The notes beneath the pieces are model-generated. The model was not told where the DNA came from and made no database searches. It saw only the letters and a program-made list of their open reading frames with translations. The position numbers were made by a program, and so were the translations under genes. Positions 40,105 through 51,350 of a DNA stretch of 64,000 bases are shown piece after piece (position 1 is the first letter of the stretch; each line of letters opens with the position of its first letter). Source of the DNA: Saururus chinensis (Eukaryota; Streptophyta; Magnoliopsida; Piperales; Saururaceae). The stretch lies in NCBI GenBank assembly GCA_035235625.1, contig CP141140.1, forward strand, positions 6,282,685 through 6,346,684, read 5' to 3'.

Positions 40105-41637
40105 ACATAAAATATCTATTTTTAAAAATAAAGTATCATTTTCAAAATTAACGGTGCACATAATTAATAACACATCTTAATATAAATATTAATTATATTA
40201 ATATGCACTATGTACTATTAATCTTAAAAATGAAATGTTTTATGTTTGTTCTTTGTTCTCGGGTCACGGGGAGCAGGAGCATAAAAACGCTTCCCTTCTG
40301 CTGTGCATCCTCATGTTCGTACTCCTCCGCTGGACGATCGACGAGGCCGGCGATCCATGATCTAGGATGTATTATTAACTAATCCTGATTAACGGTCCTT
40401 TCACGGAAACCATAGATGCGATCCGAAGAGAGTCGCAAACGCGGGCCGGAGGGGGGGAGAGCGAGGGAGAGGAGGTCAGTCATGAATGCTGTCTGACTTT
40501 CGTCACCAAACTCGGGTCCGACGGCTTAAGTCCCCAGTGATAGAAAGCGTACGGGCGTGACAAGGACACCCCGCCTCCCCACCCAAATGGCTCCATTTCT
40601 TCTTCTTTTTTTTGTCTTTTCCTGTATCGATATTATTTTTGGGTTGGGTGGGGTGACAGGAATGCAGGTCTAGAATTTACCGTAACTTTAATTTCCTTAA
40701 TCTTTCACTTTCAGATAAATAAATAAATAAGTTAGCATACTTCCCCGGTTCAAATTCATGAATATGCATTAGAGCGCATCACGAGCTGTTTATTAGATGA
40801 CATGGCTTATGGGGCGGGCCAGATCTCTAAATTCCTCCATCCCGCCGTCAGAGGTGCCCATCTAGGGCACACATGTGGGTATGTATATAAATCAAACTTT
40901 AAATTAAACCATAACTTTGTAAATAATATTTAGATAAACAAAGTTAATATGTGTTCAACGTATGCCACATCCCACGTTATGAAATGCATACCACTAGGCA
41001 AGCAGGCGGATTCAAACAGTCTGCAGTCTGCCCCATCAATAACACAAGCCGCACAAATCAAAATTACGTGGCCTAAAAATACTCGGTGCACATGCAAATG
41101 CTTACGTAGTGTGCTTCTAAACAATACTCTATCCAGAGAGGAAGTAAAATCTCTCCCATCCCAAAAACTGCCGCATAGGTAGGGAAACAAAACATTTTTC
41201 AGGAAAAAACAATACGAACTGGTGAAATTCCTTACTACCAACCAAGAGTTGAAAACAAAACCCTAATCCAAAGGTTCTCCAATCCAATCTTTACCAAACG
41301 CCCAATTCCATAAATGGAATGCGGCATGCCATGGTGGATTCTTTGAAAACGGTCGCCCCTCTTTCCTATACGTTCCAAAAATCAATCAGTGGGTCCCGCC
41401 TAAAGGTCAAACTTTTCTTATTCGCACGTGCGGCATGCGACGCCGGGGCCCACGAGTGATACATAAGAAAAAAAAACAGGGATCTCTGTTCCTAGTAGTA
41501 AAAAGGGTAACAGATATAACAACAGCTTTGACTTTTTAGAATAGGGGCTATTTCCGTCATTTCGAAACCCGAACCGCGCTCTCGGACCGCTACTGCCACG
41601 ACAAACGACCACAAGGAAGAAAAAGGGGGGAAGAATC
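40105..41637. other. Upstream region of the HD-ZIP IV gene
   Basis: More GC-rich than average, with no gene recognised. Frames at 40930-41241 overlap on both strands and look like chance. Probably distal promoter. Confidence 0.4.
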
Positions 41638-42406
41638 GATCGAGAGAGAGAGGCGCCTGCTGGCCGCGAGAGTGGGCAGTCTTAAAAGCTCAGCGCTGTA
41701 TCCTCCCCTACTCTGCCCACCAAACTCCAGAAGGCCACAGCCCAAACACAACAACTCAACAAGAAAGAAAGAGAGAGGAGAGAGAGAGATGTCTACTTAT
41801 TATCCATCATTCGTATAATCTTATTATTACTACGGTTCATATTTATGCATCAAAATTATGGTATTCAAAGGAGTATAAATTCTCTACTGTTTATGTTTTT
41901 TGTTTTACTAGGAAATCAATCTGCTGGAGTGTGTCTGTGTGAGTGTCCGTCTGGGTGTGGGGTGGGGGACTGCTGATGCCATTGTGCACCTCGAACGCGG
42001 AGAAGGAGAGGCCGGATTTATAACCCCTCCGATTTCTCATCGACCGCTTTAAATTCGTCCGTTACTTGTTCCTCTCTCACTACTTACGCTTCTACTCTCC
42101 CACCCTCTCTACCCCCCACCGCAAATTTCCTTCCATTTCTGTGCTCTCGTCCCTTTGGCGCGTGGGTCTGTGGATTTCTAGATTGCATTTGCACCCCCTT
42201 CTTCACCTCCGTCCCCACGCCCAATCTTCCTCTATTTCTCTCCGGATTTTCTTCTTTCTGTCCCACTCTGCTTGCAGCATGTTGAGGGATCAATGGTAGC
42301 CGTGTGGGAATGCGGGGAGCGGTTTGAGGAGGCTAGTCTGCGTGGCCCGGCACCTCTCCATGTCCTTGTAGCACCTACTTGGTGATGAGAGAGGTGGTGG
42401 AGGCCC
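41638..42406 (+). promoter_or_regulatory. Promoter, GAGA tracts and 5' leader of the HD-ZIP IV gene
   Basis: GA-rich tracts lie at 41638-41654 and 41761-41789. A TATA-like TTTATAA sits at 42017-42023, followed by a pyrimidine-rich stretch (42060-42260) typical of a plant leader. Two upstream ORFs precede the main start: 42279-42299 (MLRDQW) and 42293-42385 (30 codons). The second ends in tandem TGA TGA, in the same frame as and 18 nt before the main ATG. Transcription might instead start near 41730 with a 5'UTR intron from about 41813 to 41910; the sequence does not decide between these. Confidence 0.5.
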
Positions 42407-45400
42407 ATGTACTCGAACGGGATGATGGATGGCGCCGACCGAGGGGAGGAGACCAGAGCGCTTAGTTTCGCCATGGAGGGTTCAGGCGCTGCTGGGTCTG
42501 GCTCCGGGGATGATCTGGATGTGGGCGACCGGAATAGGAGGAAGAAGCGCTACCACCGTCACACTGCCCGCCAGATTCAGGAGCTTGAAGCGTATGACTT
42601 TTTTTTATATATATTATCTTTCCTCCCTGATCCGTTCTTCTTCTTTTTTCCTTTTTGCTCATAAACTGGCTACTGGTTTTTTTGTTTTTTTTGGAGTATA
42701 TGGTTTGTCTTAACATATTTAACAAACAATGAATTTTGTCTGTCTTTTCTTGTTTTGTGCTGCCACTAGACTAGTCCAGTATTTAATAATTACCAACTGT
42801 TGAATGTTCGATAATAATGCGCTATTTACCCCAGCTCTGAGCGCATTTGTAGTATGTATATGGGCATTTTGATGCCCGTTCTTCTGGTAACTTTTTATGC
42901 CCCATTTAGTTTGGTGATAATGGGATATAACTTTTTTGCGGGCCAATTGTTTTTTCTTTTGTTTTTTTTAGGACCGTGTTGCGAATCTGTGTTATGTAGG
43001 CTTCTTTCTGGTTTATAAACTACTTGCAGTTGGAATTTTTTATGTCTTAAATTGTTTCCTGTGCTATATATATGAGGTTTGTTTGAACTTTCTTCTTTTA
43101 TTGACTGAATGCACCTTTTGCATACTCTAAACACTTTGTGTTCTTTGCTGATATATTAAAGAACTATTAGTCCCACTTCTCAGTCATAAGCTAAGTGAGT
43201 TAATTACCTGCAATACAGAATCTAGTTTATGAGATTAGAAGGGATTTTATATTCTGTCGGAGCCTTCTGAATCTTCAGATGGTTCATCTTAACCATCACA
43301 CTGTCTAATGAGAATGGCTTTGAAATTGATCCAAATAATGTGCATTTTATGTGGGGTTTCAGTGTATTCAAGGAGTGCCCACATCCTGATGAAAAGCAGC
43401 GACTGCAACTTAGCAGGGAATTGGGACTTGAACCTCGCCAAATCAAGTTTTGGTTTCAGAATAGGAGGACGCAGATGAAGGTAATGAAATGCCTCCATCC
43501 TCTGGCAGCTCAAGAAGTGCATTCTTCTTTCTAAGAGAAGCTATTTATCATTTTCTTCTCATGGAAATGTTAGGCACAACATGAACGGGCAGATAACTGT
43601 GCACTTCGATCAGAGAATGACAAAATCAGATGCGAAAATATTGCAATGAGAGAAGCACTTAAAAATGTGATCTGCCCTTCTTGTGGGGGTCCACCAGTCA
43701 GCGAAGACTCATATTTTGATGAACAGAAGTTGCGCATGGAGAATATCCAGCTAAAAGAGGAGGTAATGGGATTTAGATTAGGACTTCTTTAGTTGCTTCA
43801 ATTTTTTCCTTTCACTTGCTTTGCCATTTAATTATATATTATGGTATCTTCAATAACTTTCAGCTTGATAGAGTATCAAATATTGCTGCAAAATACATAG
43901 GAAGACCAATATCACAATTGCCACCAATTCAACCGATACCTATCTCATCATTGGATTTAACAGTTGGGAATTTTGGAGGTCATGGGATGGGACCCCCTTC
44001 GCTTGATCTGGACCTTATTGCAGGGGCTGCTCCTGTTCCACCATTGCAATTGCAGAACGTGGCTTTCTCTGACATGGAGAAATCACTTATGGCAGAGGTT
44101 GCAGCAAATGCAGTACAGGAAGTTGTAAGGCTGTTGCAAACAGATGAACCTTTATGGATGAAATCTGGCGCTGATGGGAGAGATGTTCTAAATATTGATG
44201 CTTATGAGAGGATTTTCCCCAAGCCGGATAACTTGAAAAATCATGATCTCCGTGTTGAAGCATCGAGAGATTCTTGTTTGGTTATTATGAGTGGTTTGGC
44301 TTTGGTTGACATGTTCATGGATACGGTAAGAACATTCCGTAATTCAATATTGGGTGTTAATTACATAGGATTCTATATAGTTACTTCGACAAGGGTTGTC
44401 ATCTATAGTTGAACCTGTTGTATCAACTTTGGCACACAGGTAAAATGGATGGATTTTTTTTCCACAATCGTTTCCAAAGCCAGGACCATTGAAGTTCTGG
44501 CTACTGGAATGGTGGGTAAGAGAACTGGTGCCCTACAACTGGTAACTACTATGTCCGAGAGTGTGCATTTGTATACTAATGTATAGTTTGGAATTCTCCT
44601 AATTAAGGTCGTTGCAGATGTATGAGGAAGTGCAAGTGCTTTCGCCTCTAGTGTCCACTCGAGAGTTCTACTTTCTCCGGTGCTGTCAGCAAATTGAGCA
44701 GGGCTCATGGGTGATTGCAGATGTTTCTTTTGATTTTTCTGGCATGAACCAGATTGCAACTCCTTCCCAATCTCGCAGACTTCCGTCAGGTTGCATAATC
44801 CAAGACATGCCCAACGGATATTCTAAGGTTAGGAAATTGGACAATATATCAGTCTTCTCTACACCCTTCAAACTGTAGCTTCTTTTTATCTGTTATTGGG
44901 GTTGATTTCTTGACAGGTTTATTGGGTGGAACATGCGGAAATTGAAGAGAAAACTGCAACACATCGTATCTATCGTGACCTGGTTCTCAGTGGATTGGCA
45001 TTTGGGGCCCAACGATGGCTTACTACACTACAGAGGATGTGTGAGCGACTTGCATGTCTAATGGTGACGGGAACATCTACAAGGGACCTTGGTGGAGGTA
45101 CATAAATGACCCACTGTCTTCATTTAAGACTCTTTATCTCTAATGACATTTTTAAAAGTCAAAACAAGTAATTTTGAATGTGATCTTAATGGTGACTCTA
45201 GTGATTCCATCTCCTGATGGGAGGAGAAGCTTGATGAAGCTTTCACAAAGAATGATCAACAATTTCTGCTCGAGCATAACTGCCTCAAGCGGCCATAGGT
45301 GGACCACTCTATCTGGATTAAATGATATTGGAGTTCGAGTAACGGTCCACAAGAGCACCGATCCTGGTCAACCCAATGGTGTTGTTCTAAGTGCTGCTAC

Positions 45401-46146
45401 TTCTCTTTGGCTACCTGTTTCTCCTCAATCCGTCTTCAACTTTTTCAGAGACGAGCGAACAAGAGCTCAGGTATTAGACTTGAGTTGAATTTCATTTGAT
45501 TTTTTAGTTTAAAGTATGTGACCTTGTCATTTTTCTGTGCATCCTAATATATGACATGATTTTTTTGATAGTGGGATGTTCTATCAAATGGTAATTCAGT
45601 CCAAGAGGTGGCACATATTGCAAACGGATCAAATCCCGGAAACTGTATATCCGTCCTAAGAGTATGTATCTCAGTCGAGTTGCTTAATCTACAAGCACTA
45701 GTTCTTGCCTACAGTTTCGCGTAGTACTTGACTCTTCTGATGTTGAACCACAGGCTTTCAATGCTAGCCAGAACAACATGTTAATACTTCAAGAGAGCTG
45801 CACGGATTCATCGGGTTCACTGGTTGTGTACGCACCGGTGGACCTCCCAGCAATTAACATTGCAATGAGCGGGGAGGACCCATCTTACATTCCTCTCCTT
45901 CCGTCAGGGTTCACCATATTGCCAGATGGACGAGGGGACCCCACCGGTGGAGCCGCCTCAACCAGTTCAAGCGTTCAAGGCAGCGGGGCCCGCTCATCAG
46001 GCTCCCTGATCACAGTCGGCTTCCAAATCCTGGTGAGCAGTTTGCCGTCAGCAAGGCTCAATCTGGAATCGGTGACCACCGTTAATAACCTTATCAGCAC
46101 CACTGTCCATCAAATAAAGGCTGCCTTGAATTGCAGTGGTGCATAG
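42407..46146 (+). CDS. HDG11: HD-ZIP class IV homeodomain-START transcription factor, HDG11/HDG12-like
   Basis: Ten coding exons (42407-42591, 43363-43480, 43574-43762, 43864-44325, 44440-44541, 44618-44827, 44917-45097, 45202-45470, 45572-45661, 45754-46146), all GT-AG and phase-consistent, encode 732 residues, close to the roughly 720 usual for the family. Domains in order: acidic/Gly-Ser N-terminus; homeodomain about 46-105 with recognition helix WFQNRR at 92-97; zipper-loop-zipper about 102-175 with the CPSC pair (C135, C138) in the loop; START lipid-binding domain about 235-467; HD-START-associated domain to the end. Strings such as NCISVLR and [17 protein letters not shown] match the HDG11/HDG12 group best by eye. 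The first intron splits homeodomain helix 1. Family knowledge: binds L1-box-type sites as a dimer in epidermal nuclei and affects trichomes, stomata and drought response. The start is the first ATG after in-frame stops at 42383-42388; ATGs at 42422 and 42425 are alternatives. The gene looks intact. Confidence 0.95.
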
Positions 46147-46420
46147 AGAGCGTAAAAACAAAAAAAGTCCCAACGCCTCCCCCCTCTCCCATTTTCTCTC
46201 TCTCTCTCTCTCTCTCTCTCCACTTAACTACAGAGATCAGATGCACTCAGAGCTGTTGATGTGTGCATTCAAGAGACATTTCTGGTGTTGGTTGGCCTTC
46301 CTTGAATGCTCCCATCAAGAGATGCAAAACTTTTTCTATTGCTGCTGCCCCTGCCTCCATGAGTATTATTTTGTTCTTTCTGAAAGGTCGAAAAGTAGAC
46401 TACCAAAATTTTAGATTTCT
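46147..46420 (+). other. 3'UTR of the HD-ZIP IV gene with (TC)n tract and hairpin
   Basis: Just after the stop lies a (TC)n microsatellite at 46195-46220. Further on, GCATTCAAG (46265-46273) is followed after 27 nt by its exact reverse complement CTTGAATGC (46301-46309), which could form a 9-bp stem in the transcript. The poly(A) site was not located, so the end given is approximate. Confidence 0.5.
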
Positions 46421-47674
46421 GTCCCAATCCCTTTACCTTACTTTCCAAAGAGGGAGTCAAGAACGCACCATAGCTTTTTCTTGCTGCAGTGGATTTTTAA
46501 AAAAATATATATAGATATATATTTACTCTCGAACTCTACCATGGGCAGCAAGATTTAAATACATGGTTCGGGTATTGACTTCTTATTCCTAGTGTGACTT
46601 TGGCCTGTCGTGTAACCTGTGAGATCTACATGTTTTCTCAAGCAGGGAAAGATTTCCCAGTGTAGTTTGACGGATGGATGTTTCTTCTTGTGGTGTAAAA
46701 CTTTTACCCCTAAAAGGGGTGCAGCAGCAGTATTTGCTTTTTGTTTTGTTTGTTTTGGAATAGGAAAATGATATCTCATGCCTGATTTTCTTTCTGCTAC
46801 CCTTTTTGACATCATATCTAATCATGCCTTTACGTGGAGCATCCGGAGCTTCAAGTCCGGGCTATGTTTGGGCTGTTTTGTTTTGTGGTTCTTGGACGCT
46901 TCTTTATGTTCCCAACTACCGTCAACTGAGTGGGTCCATGAGCTCCTGCGGTATCCTAGCTGTTGGACTCACTTTTTGCCGGGGGATCGTGTTACCCATT
47001 CCTCATCATCAAATGTCGTCGTGCGGGTATTGCCGAAAACCAAAAAAAGGGTTCTGAGGCTGGAGGAACATTGTTTTGCTAGATTGGCATTCGGCTATAA
47101 AAATAAAATAAAAAAGCTTGACGACGAAAGTGGAAATATTAATGGGCTTCGTCTCCATTGACAGCCTTGCTGCCTGTCCTTTCCAATCAAACTGCACGAG
47201 GGCCCATCATCTGTTTTTCAATAGAATAATTATTGGGTATGTTAAAGGAGTACCATGTGAGATTTACTCTTCTGTATTCTCGGAGGAGGTGTACTAGGGG
47301 AAGTAACTCGGGGAGAGTAAATATTTTTTCTTGTCAATGGGGCTCAGGATCTTGTCCGGCTTAAGGGTCATTATTCCTAAGGCCTTGGAAGTATTTTTTA
47401 TGATTCTTTTTTACAGTTAGCCGAGTTTAAGGAATGTATAAATCTTTTATCTATAAGATAGATTAATAGTGCACATGCTAGTGCATATTAGCGCTAATAA
47501 TATATATTAGTGTGTACACCATCAATCTTAAATGTTAAAGAAGAGTATAAAAACCTCTTTACAAAGCCGCCCTAAGAAAAGTGGGCTTAAAAGAGGATAT
47601 AGCTGGCTCATGAAAGTCTATATGGGAGGGTAAAATGACCACTTTAGGATTGCCCATTTCCTTTCCCTAAATGC
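46421..47674. other. Downstream of the HD-ZIP IV gene, nothing recognised
   Basis: Overlapping frames on both strands (46555-47161) without family resemblance. May include an extended 3'UTR. Confidence 0.4.
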
Positions 47675-47682
47675 GTACCCTC

Positions 47683-47932
47683 TAGGGGTGGCCAAATGTG
47701 GGCTGCACATGAGTGGCCTGTAGGACTGCATCCGTTGGCAATGACACTTTTTTGTGTGTGAAAAACTTGGGGGCTTGCCAGAGTAGGCATGGCTAGCCGA
47801 CCCGACCCGCAACCCCTCTTAAGGGGCCACGGGCTAGGCTGAGCTCCCCCTATCCCCCATCTTGTAGGGCTCTGCCAACCCCATGAGTTAGGCCACAATG
47901 GGCCTGCCCGGCTCGGCCCGCTGTCGCCCCTA
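47683..47932. mobile_element. Non-autonomous hAT-type element with perfect target duplication
   Basis: A 250-bp GC-rich element starting TAGGGGTGGCC and ending GCTGTCGCCCCTA. The 8-bp duplication GTACCCTC is exact at 47675-47682 and 47933-47940. It has no coding capacity; frames crossing it are chance. Confidence 0.85.
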
Positions 47933-47940
47933 GTACCCTC

Positions 47941-49896
47941 TCACATCTTTCTCTCCCACCATATGTGGGCCCATGTTCAGCTCGTGTCTACACACGGGAC
48001 CCTTGCAGTCACCCATGCAAGTAAACGAGAGGCAAGCTTATGTAGGAGTTTCACCATTTCTTCCATGCTCTCTCTATCTTGTATAATGAGCCCTGTTTAT
48101 TATTTATAAAATAAATTAAATTAGTTTATTTACCTAATAGGGCACTTAATAAGATTTTTAGTAACGATTTTTTTTGAATCTTGCCAAAATTATTTGAAAA
48201 ATGTAGAAATAGACCATGGGTTAAATTTTCGCTGATTTTTTTACCCTGAATTTATTGTCATTTTTGGGTATGCCTTAACTTTTTTTAAGCCGGTTTAGGC
48301 AAGTTTTGGGATAGGCTTTTATTAATAAGTTATTTTTTGGGCTTTACAATACCAATTGAAACTCTTGACAAGTTCTTTTAACCCCCTTAAGATTCGGGCT
48401 CTTGTGCATCCATTCATACATCCCCCTCAATCAAATTTTTCTTGATTTTTTCCCAACCAAACTAAAATAACCCATTATCGAATTGAAACTAAATCCTAAA
48501 CTTATTATACTTAATTCATTTTAAAAAATTAAACAAGACATAAGACATTTAATACGAAGAGGGGGAGTGTGACATAAGTAAAAAAACGCACATTTAAATT
48601 TTGAAGTGCTAGGGTAGTTTATGTCTTTGGCATTTGGCGTACAGATTGCTCAGGTGGTCTTCCATTCAATGGCTATTGATTCAAGAAGAAGGTGTTTTGG
48701 TTCGGCCTCCGAGTCCCAAGTACTATTTGATTTTAGGTAGGTAGAAGTTACAAGCTTACAATACTCTTGCCGTATTTTACTATCTGCATTACATTTTCGT
48801 ATCATAAATTTCAAATACCAAGTCTGCTGGGCCAGTCATGATTGTACCATTTGATCAGTCTTCTTAAACTCACGTATCAAGATCGAATAAGATTATTTAA
48901 AAAAATCGAGTGAAATGATGAGGAAATTAATTTAGGTTGTTTTTTTTATAGGGTGGAGATTCAACGTTAAATGGTATAGTGGACGTGGAGACACATCATT
49001 ATTGTGTTCATCATCGGTTGTTGACAATTACCACACGCGAAATGCGGCATGTGCATATTGCGACCTTATCGTAAATTTGTTGTCAAAAAAAAAAAAGTCC
49101 CAACTGGGCTTAAGGAGAAACTACTGTTCTACGTAGAAAACAAAACTTATAATAATCATCCTATGCTTTATTGCTTAATTAATTATATTTTTTTAGGAAA
49201 ATTATTTAGATGCACTTATATATAATAAGCCTAAAATAAACCCCTTATTGCATACCGGCACGTGACAATGAAAATTAGATGCAGCGATTATCTTTATAGG
49301 CTGACTAGCTACAATTAATTTCCATGGCTATGGCCCCTTATGCAATAGGGGGTCATTGGAGAGGTGCTCATTTTAAAAATCTTCTTTCCCTTATGCTGTA
49401 TGTTTTAAGTGCCCACTAGGACTAAATGCTGCTCTAGTAACAACTCAGAATTATTATATTTATTTTTAAAATTTATTAGAATGCAAAAACACGTGATGAA
49501 CTTTTTTATGTTTTGACATATAAGTTGTGACTTTTATTGCACATATTGATAATAACGACACTTTTTTATTTCAATAGACACGATGGTCATAAATTTTTTT
49601 ATAGTATACTTGTTTTTAAGATCTCATTTATCTATTATATTTATTTTTTATAAAAGGATGTGGTGGACTTGCACAACCCTTTTTTCAACCTCTTTAGGCA
49701 TTATCTACTTTGCCCAATTGCTCGTTGTCTATAGAGATATAAATTCGGAATTCGCCCCAAAAGTACTCTTGATCTGTTTAGAGAGAGGTTATAAAAAGAA
49801 AATACTTGGCCCCTTCTATTTTTGTCATTTTATTAAAAAATAAACATAATATTAAGAATAAATGTATAATAAATAAAATAATTTAAAAAATAAATA
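47941..49896. other. Intergenic, nothing recognised
   Basis: AT-rich with homopolymers. No gene or complete element was seen. Confidence 0.5.
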
Positions 49897-50046
49897 CTCC
49901 CTCTATTGCATATTAATAACTACATTTAAAAAAAATAATTTTTATTCAATGGTGAAACCCACAAGTGAGAAAAAAAAAAGTTTATGATATTCTTTTTATA
50001 GTACTCAACTACTTAAATTTAACAAAATGAAGCTATTAATGTGGAA
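49897..50046. mobile_element. Stowaway-like MITE
   Basis: CTCCCTCTATTGC at the left, with the family's interior in inverse orientation (AGTTTATGATATTC) and a worn right end. It lies about 340 bp before the TATA box of the BPC gene. Confidence 0.55.
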
Positions 50047-50388
50047 TACATGTTTTTAATTAAAGTTAAATAATGTAGATCGATTATATGTGAGCATCAC
50101 TAGTAGAATTCACTCCATGAGTTTTAGATCCAACAGCTCTAAAGTCCCCCCAGCCTCAGTTGAGTAAAGTTGGGCTTTGGCTCCCGATCTTGGTCGGTCC
50201 AAAAAAAGGTGGGCCGTGGGGGTGTTGGGTTGTGGAAAATGGGCCTAGACACCATCCACTACAACCGCAGCAAAACATTCGAATGTTAATCATGACCATG
50301 GGTCCCCTGATCCCCTCCCTCACTTCAGTTCTGAACTAATTAATGAACTAATAAAAGCCCAAGTATTTGTGTTTTTTTACACTCCTTT

Positions 50389-51350
50389 TATATAAAAGGA
50401 AAGAGAGAACTGTAACATGTAGTACATTTTTGGCCCTCCTTTCCAATCTCCCTCTCGCTTTCTTTCCACATCTGAGAAACAATTAAGAACCCTAAAAAGA
50501 AGGGGCTGGTCCAGCTCCTCCTCTCCTCCTCCTCCACCTCCTCCTCCACCAAGTAAGTCCATCTCTTCTTTAGCTGCTATTCATTGCCTTTTGTTCTCTC
50601 TCTATATTTTTTTTTGCTTTCGTTCAGGCTTAAGTGAGGCTTAATTCTTTTGTGATGCATGATGTCCAACTGCAGTGGTTTCCGATTGAGCTTTGCGTTT
50701 GTTTTCCTGTAGATCTACTTCTGGGGCGCTCAAAGTTTGGATCTTTTCTTATTCTTCTTGTTACTCTTTTTGTTTCCTTCTCGGCTCGGGATTTCGAATT
50801 TTGGTATTTTCGGGGGCTTGGCTGCGTACCGTTTTGGCGATTTATGCTTGTGTGTTATCGCTCGGTAGATCTGGCTTTTTTACTCTCAAAAAATGGGATT
50901 TTTTCGTTATGATACTTACCATTCTTGTCCATGTTTTTTGTTGTTTATTGCCTTTTTTGGTATGCCTTTCGCTATTTTCTGCTTCTGTTTGAATTAGGTA
51001 CTCATTTCGGTCGCAGAAACATTCGCCCTTCTATTGCCTGAAAAATATGTTTTTTTTTTCCTAATTCAATTTTTCCATGCGTTTCTCTTTCCCCCCTTTT
51101 TTTTGTTACTTCTCTTTTTCTGACCCGTCTTCAGTGATCCAAACCAGCGTTAGTATTAATATCTAGATCTAGGCTCTTTTGCTTTTTCCATTTAGAACAT
51201 TTTGTTTTGCTTCTACTTTATTGTTTTTCCCTAATCTATTTTTCTTTCGTGATTTGTGTCTTGTAGTTGCGGTTGAATGCATTACATGGACTACGCAGGA
51301 TAAGTGTGGAAGTCATTTACTTTATTGTTGCGTTACTTAAACCAGGTTCC
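50389..51350 (+). promoter_or_regulatory. Promoter, CT-rich leader and 5'UTR intron of the BPC gene
   Basis: A good TATA box, TATATAAAA, lies at 50389-50397. A (TCC)n-like pyrimidine tract at 50515-50550 ends the presumed first, non-coding exon. A strong donor GTAAGT begins at 50553. Two acceptors are possible, ending at 51266 or 51345. With the first, the mature leader keeps an 8-codon upstream ORF (51277-51303, MHYMDYAG); with the second it is removed and the exon begins five bases before the main ATG. The T-rich stretch 50560-51260 looks like intron. Confidence 0.5.

Noticed and set aside
51267-51350. 28-codon upstream extension of the BPC frame
   Set aside because: It has no ATG, and the conserved class I N-terminus begins at 51351.
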